From JAHEKD01 sp965215945 (GTDB lineage Bacteria; Pseudomonadota; Gammaproteobacteria; Arenicellales; JAHEKD01), in NCBI GenBank assembly GCA_965215945.1, contig CBDCFC010000025.1, forward strand, positions 1-64,000: DNA of 64,000 bases. The letters are read 5' to 3'. Shown in pieces: positions 44,722-53,948 of the stretch (position 1 is the stretch's first letter; each line of letters starts with the position of its first letter). Position numbers and translations under genes: made by a program. The notes below the pieces were generated by a model, which was not told the DNA's origin, made no database searches, and was given only the letters and a program-made list of their open reading frames with translations.

Positions 44722-45481
44722 TACCAACCACATTCTTACTTCTCTTGATAAAGGCGCAGCGCAACCGCTTTATCAACAGATTAAAGATGTGATTAATACA
44801 GAAATCAAAACAGGTAAGTGGCAGGCAGGTGAAAAGATTCCGTCTGAGAATGAATTAGTTGAATCACTAAATGTTTCACGCATGACTGTGAATCGAGCAC
44901 TGAGAGAACTCACCAAAGAGGGAATATTGAACCGAGTTCACGGCCTGGGAACTTTTATTTCAAAACCACCACAACATGCAAGTTTGATTCAATTAAAAGA
45001 TATTGCCGAAGAAATTGCAGAGCGGGGGCAAACGCATTCAACAAAGGTATTAATGCATTTGAAAATTAAAGCGGCAGCAGTTATTGCTGAAAAAATGCAA
45101 TTCCCGGTAAACAGTGATGTGTTTTATTTGAAATCTATACATTATCAGGATTCCATACCCATTCAGCTTGAGGAGCGTTATGTGAATCCAGAGCTTGTTC
45201 CTGAATTTATGCACCAGGATTTCAAGTTGCAAACGTCCACCCGATATTTAATGGAGTTATTTACCCCGGATAAAATGGAACATCGAGTGCAGGCTATACC
45301 ATCGGATGAAAAAACAAGTAATTTATTGATGCTTGATCATGCAGAACCTTGCCTGAAGCTGTCACGGCGTACCTGGAAAAACGAACAAGTAGTGACTTAC
45401 GTCGCCATGATTTACCCGGGCAACCGTTATGATTTAGCTGCCAAGTATTCAACCACTGATTTTAAGATTTTAAAGAATTAA
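44714..45481 (+). CDS. hutC: Histidine utilisation repressor HutC (GntR family)
   Basis: A 255-residue GntR/HutC repressor. The N-terminal winged helix has GEKIPSENELVESLNVSRMT then VNRALRELTKEGILNRVHGL and GTF; the C-terminal UTRA domain (SDVFYLKSIHYQ, IQLEERYVNPELVPEF) would bind urocanate. I chose the ATG at 44714 inside the end of hutI because MVSTNHILTSLDKG fits the family; longer frames lack support. It probably acts on the palindrome at 43439-43460. Confidence 0.93.
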   Translation: MVSTNHILTSLDKGAAQPLYQQIKDVINTEIKTGKWQAGEKIPSENELVESLNVSRMTVNRALRELTKEGILNRVHGLGTFISKPPQHASLIQLKDIAEEIAERGQTHSTKVLMHLKIKAAAVIAEKMQFPVNSDVFYLKSIHYQDSIPIQLEERYVNPELVPEFMHQDFKLQTSTRYLMELFTPDKMEHRVQAIPSDEKTSNLLMLDHAEPCLKLSRRTWKNEQVVTYVAMIYPGNRYDLAAKYSTTDFKILKN

Positions 45482-45491
45482 AGAGGATATT

Positions 45492-47183
45492 ATGATATCG
45501 AGTCGAATTGATACGACTAGGGTGATTCGAGCACCACGAGGTTCAGAGCTAGCCTGCAAAAGCTGGCTGACTGAAGCCGCATATCGGATGATTCAAAACA
45601 ATCTTGATCCCGATGTGGCAGAGCGCCCAGAGGAATTAACTGTTTATGGCGGTATTGGCAGGGCTGCTCGCAACTGGGATTGTTTTGATCAAATTCTGGA
45701 CAGCTTAAAACAACTTGAAGTTGATGAAAGTTTGTTAATTCAGTCAGGGAAGCCTGTTGGCGTGTTCAAAACGCATATTGATGCCCCACGAGTGTTGATT
45801 GCAAATTCAAACTTGGTGCCGCACTGGGCCAACTGGGATCATTTCAATGAGTTAGACCGAAAGGGTTTGATGATGTTTGGTCAAATGACCGCAGGATCGT
45901 GGATTTACATTGCCAGCCAGGGCATTGTTCAGGGCACTTATGAAACCTTTGTTGAAGCAGGGCGACAGCATTTTGATGGTGATACCAAAGGCAAATGGAT
46001 TTTAACCGCCGGACTGGGAGGAATGGGCGGGGCCCAGCCGTTGGCAGCCACTATGGCCGGGTATTCCGCTTTGTGTATCGAGTGTGACGAAACTCGAATC
46101 GATTTCAGGTTACGAACCAAATATATAGATAGAAAAGCCAAATTACTCGAAGAAGCACTGGAAATCATTCATCAAGCTTGTGCAAATGGTGAAGCGGTTT
46201 CAGTGGGGCTATCAGGTAATGCTGGTGAATTATTACCTCAACTGGTAGAGAAAGGGATCAAACCTGATCTAGTCACTGACCAAACTTCCGCCCACGATCC
46301 GGTTCATGGTTATCTGCCCATTGGTTGGACTATGTCGCAATGGCTGGAACAGCAAAAAACTAATCCTGATCATGTCGCCGCACAGGCACGTAAATCCATG
46401 GCGATTCATGTCAAGGCGATGCTTGATTTTTATCACCAGGGCATCCCTACTGTTGACTATGGTAATAACATTCGTCAGGAAGCTAAGGATCAGGGTATTG
46501 AGGATGCGTTTGATTTCCCAGGTTTTGTGCCGGCTTATATCAGACCGTTATTTTGTCGCGGCATCGGTCCTTTTCGTTGGGTGGCTTTGTCAGGTGACCC
46601 TGAAGATATTTATAAAACTGATCAAAAAGTTAAGGAATTGATACCCGATGATTCGCATTTGCATAATTGGTTGGATATGGCGCAACAACGGATCAGTTTT
46701 CAAGGTTTGCCTGCCCGGATATGCTGGGTCGGACTGGGCCAGCGCCATCGATTGGGTTTGGCATTTAATGAAATGGTTAGATCCGGCGAGCTTAAGGCAC
46801 CTATTGTTATTGGCCGTGATCACCTTGATTCCGGTTCTGTGGCATCGCCGAATCGTGAAACAGAAAGTATGAAAGATGGTTCCGATGCGGTTTCAGACTG
46901 GCCATTACTAAATGCACTATTAAACACGGCATCAGGGGCAACCTGGGTTTCATTTCACCATGGCGGCGGTGTCGGCATGGGTTATTCTCAGCATGCGGGT
47001 GTCGTGATTTGCTGCGATGGAACCGAGCAGGCCGCCAAACGTATTGAGCGAGTGCTCTGGAATGATCCTGGTACCGGTGTGATGCGCCATGCTGACGCAG
47101 GGTACGAAATGGCAGTTCAATGTGCCAAAGATAATGACCTTAATTTGCCGGGCATTCTGAGAGACGAGAATCACCCGAGCTAG
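45492..47183 (+). CDS. hutU: Urocanate hydratase
   Basis: The 563-residue NAD-containing enzyme that hydrates urocanate, the second step. Recognised by LTVYGGIGRAARNWD, VGVFKTHIDAPRVLIANSNL, TAGLGGMGGAQPLAATMAGY, DQTSAHDPVHGYLP and HHGGGVGMGYSQHAGVV near the C-terminus. It follows hutC by ten bases with an AAGAGGAT Shine-Dalgarno. With it the window encodes all five enzymes from histidine to glutamate. Confidence 0.97.
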   Translation: MISSRIDTTRVIRAPRGSELACKSWLTEAAYRMIQNNLDPDVAERPEELTVYGGIGRAARNWDCFDQILDSLKQLEVDESLLIQSGKPVGVFKTHIDAPRVLIANSNLVPHWANWDHFNELDRKGLMMFGQMTAGSWIYIASQGIVQGTYETFVEAGRQHFDGDTKGKWILTAGLGGMGGAQPLAATMAGYSALCIECDETRIDFRLRTKYIDRKAKLLEEALEIIHQACANGEAVSVGLSGNAGELLPQLVEKGIKPDLVTDQTSAHDPVHGYLPIGWTMSQWLEQQKTNPDHVAAQARKSMAIHVKAMLDFYHQGIPTVDYGNNIRQEAKDQGIEDAFDFPGFVPAYIRPLFCRGIGPFRWVALSGDPEDIYKTDQKVKELIPDDSHLHNWLDMAQQRISFQGLPARICWVGLGQRHRLGLAFNEMVRSGELKAPIVIGRDHLDSGSVASPNRETESMKDGSDAVSDWPLLNALLNTASGATWVSFHHGGGVGMGYSQHAGVVICCDGTEQAAKRIERVLWNDPGTGVMRHADAGYEMAVQCAKDNDLNLPGILRDENHPS

Positions 47184-47280
47184 TTTGACACAGTTATTAA
47201 CATGATCCGCATTGTTTATAAGTCCACATCTTTTTATGATACGCCTGCATTTCTAAATCCATAAATTCAAGGAGTATTGA

Positions 47281-47622
47281 ATGAGTCAAAAAGATGATTT
47301 GATAGCAAAGTACGCAGATGATCTGCAAAATAAATGTGGTGTCAGCCCCGATATGGACCTGCTGAGAAAAGTTACCGACGGTTTGGGCCCAGCTATTTAC
47401 AACAATGATGCCTCTGTTGTGGCTGGTACGGATGAATCGGAATTAGCAACGGTGAAAAATAATTTCTTAATCAATAAACTGGGGCTTGCGGATGGTCCGG
47501 AACTGGATAGTGCTATTGATTCGGTAATGGATCAATATGGCCGATCTGAGAGAACTAAATATCGTGCGGTGGTTTATTATTTGTTAGCCAAGCACTTTAA
47601 TAAAGAGTCAGTCTATTCCTAA
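47281..47622 (+). CDS. DUF2853-family protein
   Basis: A 113-residue soluble acidic protein resembling the DUF2853 family: DDLIAKYADDLQNKCGVSPD at the start, a middle VVAGTDESELATVKNNF and the closing RTKYRAVVYYLLAKHF. The function is unknown. It has its own AAGGAG site and a strong terminator behind it, so it is probably a single-gene unit not belonging to hut. Confidence 0.75.
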   Translation: MSQKDDLIAKYADDLQNKCGVSPDMDLLRKVTDGLGPAIYNNDASVVAGTDESELATVKNNFLINKLGLADGPELDSAIDSVMDQYGRSERTKYRAVVYYLLAKHFNKESVYS

Positions 47623-47640
47623 GCTGATTTATTAATTTCA

Positions 47641-47671
47641 AAAAAGGCCAGCATATTGCTGGCCTTTTTTA
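47641..47671. terminator. Bidirectional rho-independent terminator
   Basis: A 14-bp stem (AAAAAAGGCCAGCA and its complement) with a three-base loop TAT ends in T6 on the plus strand and, by symmetry, on the minus strand. It lies 18 bases after the DUF2853 gene and could also stop minus-strand transcripts from the flavoprotein gene. Confidence 0.92.
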
Positions 47672-47757
47672 TTAGCGCTTGCGTAAGCGACAGAATACCA
47701 TGGGCTTGTGCCGGGACCACTTGAGAATTGTATATTCCCGGCCTTGCCCTGGGGAAT

Positions 47758-49194
47758 CTATCGGCGCCAGTTATGAAATTTTTCTAGAAAATTAAGTGCC
47801 CACTCTGGCGCATTGGCTTTTTTCCAGTTACCCGCCGCAAATTTATTAGCTTCCATCCAGGTGGGATAGGGATGTATGGTGCCGAGAATTTTATTTAACC
47901 CTAATCCATGTTTCATCGCTAAGGTGAATTCGGTAATCATTTCTCCGGCATGTGCAGCAACAATGGTGGCCCCCAAAATTTTATCTTTTCCTTTTGGAGT
48001 TATAACTTTAACAAAACCTTCAGTATCACTTTCAGTTAATGCGCGATCAAATCCAGCAAGTTCATAAATAGTTGTCTCGGTATTGAGGGACTGTTCTTTC
48101 GCCTGATCCTCTGTGATGCCGACTTGAGCAACTTCAGGTTCTGTAAAAGTCACCCAGGGAACTACACTGTAATCGACTTTGAACGTTTTGAAGGTGTCGA
48201 ATAGGCTGTTAACGCTGGCATACCAAGCTTGATGAGAGGCCATGTGGGTGAATTGATAAGGGCCGGCTACGTCACCACAGGCGAAAATGCTGGGGATGTT
48301 AGTGCGCAGGCGCTTGTCAGTTTTAACAGTGCCATTTCGATTTAGCTCAACTCCAAGCGCTTCTAGTCCAAGGTTTTCTGTATTCGCTTTGCGTCCAACG
48401 GCAACCAAGATTTCATCAAAAGGTATTGAAACGGATTGCCCGCCTGTTTCACATATCAGTTCTTTTTGCTCGCCAGGATTAACTTTTATAGCTTTGTGAT
48501 CGGTGAGAATTTTAACACCATCTCGCTGCAGACTTTTGTGGATAATTTTTACGGCTGCTTTGTCGTCCTTGATCATGATACTAGGAGTCATCTCAACTAA
48601 AGTGACTTCAGCACCAAAACGGGCGAATGATTGAGCCAGTTCGCAACCAATCGGACCTCCACCTAATACGGCTAGATGTTTTGGTAATGTTTTTAAATCC
48701 CAGACATTATCTGAAGTTAGAGCTTTAATTTGTTCGAATCCTTCAATCGGCGGCACAAAGGGACGTGCACCACTGGCGATAACAATACGTCTGCTGGTTA
48801 ATGTTTGTCCATTAACTTCGACTTCATGGGGTGATATGATTTTTGCTTCACCAATGATGCATTCCACACCCAAAGATGTATAGCGTTCAACCGAATCATG
48901 TGGCGCTATGGTTTTAATAACATTCTGAATACGTGCCATGATATTGTTGAACTCAAACTCTGGTTCGCTGGGGTTAACGCCAAACTTATCGGCGTGGCGC
49001 ATGTCGGCACACATTCTGGCAGAATGAATTAAAGCTTTTGAGGGAACACAGCCATAATTTAAGCAATCACCACCCATTTTATGTTTTTCTATCAAGGTCA
49101 CTTTAGACTTTATTGTGGCGGCAATATAGGAGGTTACTAGCCCTGCAGAGCCAGCACCAATAACGATTAAATTTTTATCAAATTTTTTGGCCAT
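47758..49194 (-). CDS. FAD-dependent pyridine nucleotide-disulfide oxidoreductase
   Basis: A 478-residue class I flavin disulfide reductase, like dihydrolipoamide dehydrogenase or mercuric reductase. The FAD motif is VIGAGSAGL near residue 11, the redox disulfide is Cys44/Cys49 (GGDCLNYGCVPSKA), the NAD(P) motif AVLGGGPIGCELAQSF follows, then FACGDVAGP, and HPYPTWMEA marks the dimer-interface histidine region. The mercury-binding N-terminal domain and C-terminal cysteines of MerA are absent. I chose the ATG at 49194. The start overlaps the TVP38 gene by 17 bases, so the two probably work together. Confidence 0.9.
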   Translation of the reverse strand: MAKKFDKNLIVIGAGSAGLVTSYIAATIKSKVTLIEKHKMGGDCLNYGCVPSKALIHSARMCADMRHADKFGVNPSEPEFEFNNIMARIQNVIKTIAPHDSVERYTSLGVECIIGEAKIISPHEVEVNGQTLTSRRIVIASGARPFVPPIEGFEQIKALTSDNVWDLKTLPKHLAVLGGGPIGCELAQSFARFGAEVTLVEMTPSIMIKDDKAAVKIIHKSLQRDGVKILTDHKAIKVNPGEQKELICETGGQSVSIPFDEILVAVGRKANTENLGLEALGVELNRNGTVKTDKRLRTNIPSIFACGDVAGPYQFTHMASHQAWYASVNSLFDTFKTFKVDYSVVPWVTFTEPEVAQVGITEDQAKEQSLNTETTIYELAGFDRALTESDTEGFVKVITPKGKDKILGATIVAAHAGEMITEFTLAMKHGLGLNKILGTIHPYPTWMEANKFAAGNWKKANAPEWALNFLEKFHNWRR

Positions 49195-49900
49195 CGCGGT
49201 TCCTATAAAATGTGATGAGCTTCTTCGCCAGTAAAGGAAAAATTCCAAGGATTGCTAGCGAAATAATAATTGGCAATGAAACGATATCTTTTATCGATTC
49301 GATACTGGCAAGTTGGTGACCGGCATTAACATAAATCATCGTCGCCGGTAACATGCCTAGCTGACTGACCAGGGCAAACACTATAGTTTTAATTGTGGTT
49401 AGTCCCATGACCAGATTAACAACGAAAAATGGAATCACCGGTATTAGGCGAATAGTAAATAAATAAAAACCACCTTCTTCATCAATGCCTTGGTTGATTG
49501 CTTCTAGCTTGTTGCCGTATTTTGATTGAATCGTTTCACGAAACAAGTATCTTGCCGCCAGCATAGCCAGTGTTGCACCAATTGTCGATGCGAAAGAAAC
49601 AATAATCGAACCAGTAATGACCCCGAAAAAAGCTCCTGCTGCCAAGGTCATAATAAGTGCGCCGGGCAGTGACAGTGCGGCAACAGCGACATAGGCCATG
49701 AAGAAGGAAAACCTAGTTAAAAAGGGGTGGCTATTATCAAAGCTCTGGAAGCGTTGTTGCTGGGACTTTAAACTCTCTAAAGTAAAATGCTGGTCGAGAT
49801 CGAAAATAAAAAATAATCCGATCAAAACGATGATGACAACCGCCAGTATTATTTTCCCATGGCGCATAGTGGTTATTGAGTCCTTCAAGGTTTTCATCAT
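49178..49900 (-). CDS. TVP38/TMEM64 (VTT-domain) membrane protein
   Basis: A 240-residue inner-membrane protein with about five or six helices. The VTT signature is visible as LSLPGALIMTLAAGAFFGVITG and later IRLIPVIPFFVVNLVMGLTTI, with AGHQLASI after it. This family often precedes or is fused to flavin disulfide reductases. The stop of this gene overlaps the next coding region, indicating coupling. The transported substrate, if any, is unknown; lipid scrambling has been shown for eukaryotic relatives. Confidence 0.9.
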   Translation of the reverse strand: MMKTLKDSITTMRHGKIILAVVIIVLIGLFFIFDLDQHFTLESLKSQQQRFQSFDNSHPFLTRFSFFMAYVAVAALSLPGALIMTLAAGAFFGVITGSIIVSFASTIGATLAMLAARYLFRETIQSKYGNKLEAINQGIDEEGGFYLFTIRLIPVIPFFVVNLVMGLTTIKTIVFALVSQLGMLPATMIYVNAGHQLASIESIKDIVSLPIIISLAILGIFPLLAKKLITFYRNRDGQKI

Positions 49901-49991
49901 ACCGATTAAAAAACGGCATGCAACTTGGCCCGTTTTTCATAGCTGTGTATGACAGGGTTAATTAGAAATAGTTTCTTAAAAGAAGACAAAG

Positions 49992-50597
49992 TTATTTAAA
50001 TAAATCATTATTTAAGTAAATCAGTTTGGCTGATTCTTCGTCAATTTGAATTTTGGAAACGCCAGCATGGCTAAATTCAAAATTAAAAATACAGTTGGTT
50101 GGTAGATCAAGCAGGATACTTGTTATTGCTCTTAAACTGCCAGCATGGGCAACAATCACAATTGGTGAGTCGGTGGATTGAATAGTGTTGAGCCAATCCC
50201 GACAACGACTTATAACATCATCAAAGCACTCTCCCATCGGTGCGGGTTCCGTATGCCAATTTTCTGCCCAGTGATTAAAAAACTCCGCATCGTTGTTATA
50301 TGCCGCCTCCCAAGTTTTAGTTTCCCACAAACCAAAGTTCAGTTCACGAAGTTGTTCATGTTTCTCAATTTTGAGTTGCCAGTTTTTATTTAAAACTTGT
50401 GCGGTTTGTTTAGCGCGGAGCGAATCGCTGCAATAAACTTTCTCAGGAGGTTCTAGCTTCCAGCTTTTTACGAGTTTAGTGAGACTCTTTTTGCCGACGG
50501 ATGAGAGCTCCACATCGGTGTGCCCAATAATTTGTTCAGGCTCTGCAGTCGTTTCAGCATGCCTGATGAGATAAATTGTTTGATTTTCAGTGGACAT
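49992..50597 (-). CDS. Histidine phosphatase family protein
   Basis: A 201-residue phosphoglycerate-mutase-like protein. The catalytic RHG variant is IYLIRHAETTAEP with the phospho-accepting histidine near residue 13, followed by VYCSDSLRAKQTAQVL, LRELNFGLWETKTWEAA and the second histidine in IVIVAHAGSLRAI. The pattern resembles alpha-ribazole phosphatase CobC and other broad phosphatases; no cobalamin gene is nearby, so the substrate is open. It is a single minus-strand gene. Confidence 0.85.
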   Translation of the reverse strand: MSTENQTIYLIRHAETTAEPEQIIGHTDVELSSVGKKSLTKLVKSWKLEPPEKVYCSDSLRAKQTAQVLNKNWQLKIEKHEQLRELNFGLWETKTWEAAYNNDAEFFNHWAENWHTEPAPMGECFDDVISRCRDWLNTIQSTDSPIVIVAHAGSLRAITSILLDLPTNCIFNFEFSHAGVSKIQIDEESAKLIYLNNDLFK

Positions 50598-50903
50598 CTA
50601 AGCGAAATAACAAATAGATCATGTTTTCAGTCATTAGATTTGCCAAAGCTAAGCAATCATCGGTTATGTCACCAAACTACAATGAACGTAAACTTAAGTC
50701 ATCAGCAAAACGAAAATTAACCCTAATGGGATATAAATAAGACTAAATTGTATAAGTATAGCCCTTTCACAGAGATATTTTCGAAAGATTGCATAATTTT
50801 AAGTTATTGATATATATGGAAAATATAATTCTTTTGTTAAACAATTCAGTCAAAGTTTAGCCATCTTGTATATAATCGCCGATTCATAATAAACAGGGCT
50901 TTA
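50598..50903. other. Intergenic region with a probable promoter for the M48 gene
   Basis: About 306 A+T-rich bases between divergent genes. A TATAAT at 50871-50876 lies 28 bases before the M48 start codon and is a likely -10; the -35 region is poor. A TTGTTAAACAA palindrome lies about 27 bases further upstream at 50834-50844. No gene or RNA is recognised. Confidence 0.45.
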
Positions 50904-52439
50904 ATGATGCTTGCAAAGAAATTTAAAGCATTTTTCATCTCATTATTTATCGCAGTATTTTTAGCAGCTTGTGCTACCAATCCTGTAACTGGGAAAAGAG
51001 AGTTGTCGTTAGTGGGGGAAGAATGGGAACTTAATGTTGGTAAGCAGGCCTATTCGCCTTATCGTCAAGCCCAAGGTGGTGACTATATTGTTGATCCCGG
51101 AGTAGAAGAATATATTAACGAGGTTGGCCAACGTCTAGCAGCGGTAAGTGATCGAAAATTACCTTACGAATTTAATGTCCTGAATAGTTCGGTTCCCAAT
51201 GCCTGGGCTTTACCTGGCGGAAAAATTGCCATTAACCGCGGGTTATTGACTGAACTTAATAGTGAAGCAGAATTGGCAGCAGTACTCGGACATGAAATCG
51301 TTCATGCGGCTGCCAGACATGGCGCTAAAGCACAGACACGAGGTATTGGCTCACAACTGGCAGTAATAGGTGTTGCGATCGCTGGCGGTCAGGGTTATGG
51401 GCAGGCCGCCTCGATAGGTGCTCAGTTATTTAATCAGAAATATGGTCGTAGTGCTGAGCTTGAATCTGATGAATATGGCATGCTTTACATGTCACGTGCT
51501 GGCTATGATCCTACAGCAGCTATAGATTTACAGCAAACGTTTGTCAGATTGTCGGAAGGCCGTAAGGCTGATTGGGTCAGTGGCTTGTTTGCCTCACATC
51601 CTCCTTCGCAACAGCGAGTTGCAAAAAATAGAGAAACTGCTGCCAAGCTACCCCAGGGCGGCGAAATGGGTACAGATCGATACAAAAAGCGACTGCGTAC
51701 CTTGTTTAAAACCAAGCCTGCTTATGATGCCTATGATGAAGCGATAAAAGCCGCAAACAAGGGGAACTTCGATAAAGCAAGAAGCTTAGTTAAGAAGGCT
51801 AAAAAATTGGAACCGCGTGAATCGCTATTTGATTTACTGGATGGGGATTTGGCCGCTGAGCAAGGTCGAAGACAGGCGGCAATGAGCAGCTATAACCGTG
51901 CGGTCACTAAAAACCCGGACTTCTTTGCACCGTTAGCCAAACGAGGTGCGTTGAAATATGACATGGGTAATACATCAGCCGCTAAGAAAGATTTACAACG
52001 CAGTCTGGGCTTATTGCCAGGTTACGATGTGACCCACTACACATTAGGGCGTATCGCCTTAGACGAAGGGAATACTCGTGAGGCGATCAAGCAATTTCAA
52101 ACGGCCTCGAGGAGTAAATCGAAAATAGGCAAAAAAAGCTATGCTGAATTGCTACGTCTTGATTTACCTAACAATCCGCACAAGTATATTCAGGCTAGAG
52201 CTGCTTCGGCGGGTAATGGTGAGCTGGTCGTGCGGGTCGGTAATGCGACTACTGTACCGATACGAAACATTGTCGTGGAAATACAAATTAAAGATAAATC
52301 CGGACGAACGCGCAACTTCCGCCGTGATTTGAGAGGTACTCTAGCAGCGAAAAAGCAAACAACGATCGGAACCGGAGTCAATGCTGCAAATCTAACTGCA
52401 GCTAATGCACGGGTCATCAATGCCAGAGTAGCAAATTAG
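50904..52439 (+). CDS. M48-family metalloprotease with TPR repeats, lipoprotein
   Basis: A 511-residue envelope protease. It has a lipoprotein signal with LAAC at residues 20-23, the zinc motif HEIVH at about residues 130-134, the third ligand in ELESDEYGM near residue 188, and C-terminal TPR units from about residue 275 (YDAYDEAIKAANKGNFDKARS, SYNRAVTKNPDFFAPLAKRG). Domain order resembles BepA, which assembles or clears outer-membrane proteins, with an extra C-terminal beta domain (NGELVVRVGNATTVPIRNIV). A BON-like gene follows closely. Confidence 0.9.
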   Translation: MMLAKKFKAFFISLFIAVFLAACATNPVTGKRELSLVGEEWELNVGKQAYSPYRQAQGGDYIVDPGVEEYINEVGQRLAAVSDRKLPYEFNVLNSSVPNAWALPGGKIAINRGLLTELNSEAELAAVLGHEIVHAAARHGAKAQTRGIGSQLAVIGVAIAGGQGYGQAASIGAQLFNQKYGRSAELESDEYGMLYMSRAGYDPTAAIDLQQTFVRLSEGRKADWVSGLFASHPPSQQRVAKNRETAAKLPQGGEMGTDRYKKRLRTLFKTKPAYDAYDEAIKAANKGNFDKARSLVKKAKKLEPRESLFDLLDGDLAAEQGRRQAAMSSYNRAVTKNPDFFAPLAKRGALKYDMGNTSAAKKDLQRSLGLLPGYDVTHYTLGRIALDEGNTREAIKQFQTASRSKSKIGKKSYAELLRLDLPNNPHKYIQARAASAGNGELVVRVGNATTVPIRNIVVEIQIKDKSGRTRNFRRDLRGTLAAKKQTTIGTGVNAANLTAANARVINARVAN

Positions 52440-52447
52440 GTTTAGTG

Positions 52448-53476
52448 ATGAGCCAAAGAGCCTGGATATGGTTGCTAGGGTTCGCCAGTTTTTTGGTTTT
52501 GGTTGCAATCTGTTTGCTAACCGTTCCAGCTCAGATTACTAATAAGCTAAAAATTGACCTTGACCAAACCTTTCAAGCTAATGGCATCGAAACGACACAA
52601 TATGAGTTGGATGGCCGTGACGTAATTTTTACTGGTGATGTCAGTATTAACTATAACAGGGCAACGCAATTTAATCTTGCCAGAGAAGTTGAAGGGGTAC
52701 GCAATATTATTGATCAGCAGGTTATTTATGAGCCGCAGCCGGCTTTCGGTCAAATCTTGATTGAAAATGGTCAGGTTAGATTCACTGGTGGCTTTAAAAA
52801 CCCCGCCAACCTTGAACTGATTACTAATCTCATTAAACAATACTTTTCAGACTATGAAATTATTGTTGAGGCGCAGGTAAGTGAAAGAATGATCACACTT
52901 CAGCAATTGTTTGATTTTGAATATTTATTCGAACGCTTCCAGGGTAATGAAGTTTGGTTTGAGTTTTCAGATCGGCAAGTTGTTATGAACGGAAGATTTG
53001 AATCTGAGCACGACCGAGAACTGGCCGAGCAGAAAATACTTTCTCAGATCAATAGGCGAACTCGCTATATCAATGACATTAAAATTACCGGTTCGGGTGA
53101 ATCGGAAAGAATTGTTTTTGAGAAAAGCGCCGGAGTAATCAAAATATCAGGTGATTTGGCGGATAGCGCCTTAAAAGAAAAGTTGACTGCATTGTTTAAA
53201 GGTTACTATCCTGGTACAGAGTTAAAGATAGACATCGATATTAACGAGAATCTGGAATATGTTGAGTGGCATGATAAGTTAGGCTATTTAGTACCTGAAT
53301 TGGATCGAATCATCGAAGGACGATTTAAATTTTTTGTGGAAGAAATAGTACTGGAAGGAGAGGTAGAGGATTTGTCAACCAAAGCTGGGATGATTACCAG
53401 AATCAGTGAAGCGATCGATGGTTCGGAAATAATCGATCGGTTGGTCATTTCCACGAATAGTCGGATTGTTAATTAA
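52448..53476 (+). CDS. Membrane-anchored protein with BON-like repeats
   Basis: A protein of about 342 residues with one N-terminal hydrophobic segment (WIWLLGFASFLVLVAICLL) acting as an anchor. The rest contains several alternating beta-strand/helix units such as GRDVIFTGDVSINYNRATQF, ENGQVRFTGGFKNP and DRQVVMNGRFESEHDRELAE, with the pattern of BON domains (as in OmpATb or OsmY). No OmpA peptidoglycan domain is visible. The GTG at 52445 is an alternative start to the ATG at 52448. It lies nine bases after the M48 gene, probably cotranscribed. Confidence 0.7.
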   Translation: MSQRAWIWLLGFASFLVLVAICLLTVPAQITNKLKIDLDQTFQANGIETTQYELDGRDVIFTGDVSINYNRATQFNLAREVEGVRNIIDQQVIYEPQPAFGQILIENGQVRFTGGFKNPANLELITNLIKQYFSDYEIIVEAQVSERMITLQQLFDFEYLFERFQGNEVWFEFSDRQVVMNGRFESEHDRELAEQKILSQINRRTRYINDIKITGSGESERIVFEKSAGVIKISGDLADSALKEKLTALFKGYYPGTELKIDIDINENLEYVEWHDKLGYLVPELDRIIEGRFKFFVEEIVLEGEVEDLSTKAGMITRISEAIDGSEIIDRLVISTNSRIVN

Positions 53477-53562
53477 TTAAAAACTGTGAAATTTTGTTAA
53501 ACTTTAGTCCAATATAGACTGCTGAATATCCATATCCCATTGATATTAAAAACTAATTATTG

Positions 53563-53644
53563 ATTTTCTAGTATATAGCTAGATCAAAATAGGCAGAGCC
53601 GGAAGCTGAAGAATTGCTGCATTTAATCAAATTTTCTAGTATAT
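53563..53644. repeat. Pair of 14-bp direct repeats upstream of the precursor gene
   Basis: ATTTTCTAGTATAT occurs at 53563-53576 and again at 53631-53644, 68 bases apart, in the 262-base leader of the small precursor gene. The repeats are exact and contain TAGTATAT, a possible extended -10, so they could be two promoters or two regulator sites. Confidence 0.6.
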
Positions 53645-53738
53645 TTATACGTGTTAATTAAATTTGAATGATAAGACGCTGTTTTATGTATTAAAAAAAC
53701 GCGCAGTTATCGCTTGTACATTTGGAGTAAGCAAGAAG

Positions 53739-53870
53739 ATGAAAAGTAAAAGGGTATATTCTCAACCAAAGTTACAAGAGCTTGGTACATTGAAAACCTT
53801 GATAATGGGTATGTCAGGTGTGCAGGACGAGTCAGGAGATCCTTTTGAGAACTTTAAAACTATGCCTTGA
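53739..53870 (+). CDS. Candidate lasso-peptide precursor (leader plus core)
   Basis: A 43-residue peptide. The leader has the lasso/RRE-recognition pattern Tyr-x-x-Pro-x-Leu-x-x-x-Gly as YSQPKLQELG (residues 7-16), followed by TLKTLIM. If cleavage follows Met23, the core GMSGVQDESGDPFENFKTMP starts with glycine and has Asp7 and Glu8, right for a G1-E8 (or D7) macrolactam with a 12-residue tail. The usual Thr at position -2 is Ile here. The ATG at 53739 has GGAG 12 bases upstream; a longer frame to 53664 is less likely. The cyclase-like gene converges from the other side. Confidence 0.68.
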   Translation: MKSKRVYSQPKLQELGTLKTLIMGMSGVQDESGDPFENFKTMP

Positions 53871-53948
53871 CAAATGGACTTGACCTCACAAAGTAGATAA
53901 ACACAGCAAATATTACAATCTATCTGTTGTATGCTGTAACCAACTTAG

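Noticed and set aside
47758..49194. Mercuric reductase MerA
   Set aside because: It lacks the N-terminal metal-binding domain and C-terminal cysteine pair, and no mer genes are nearby.
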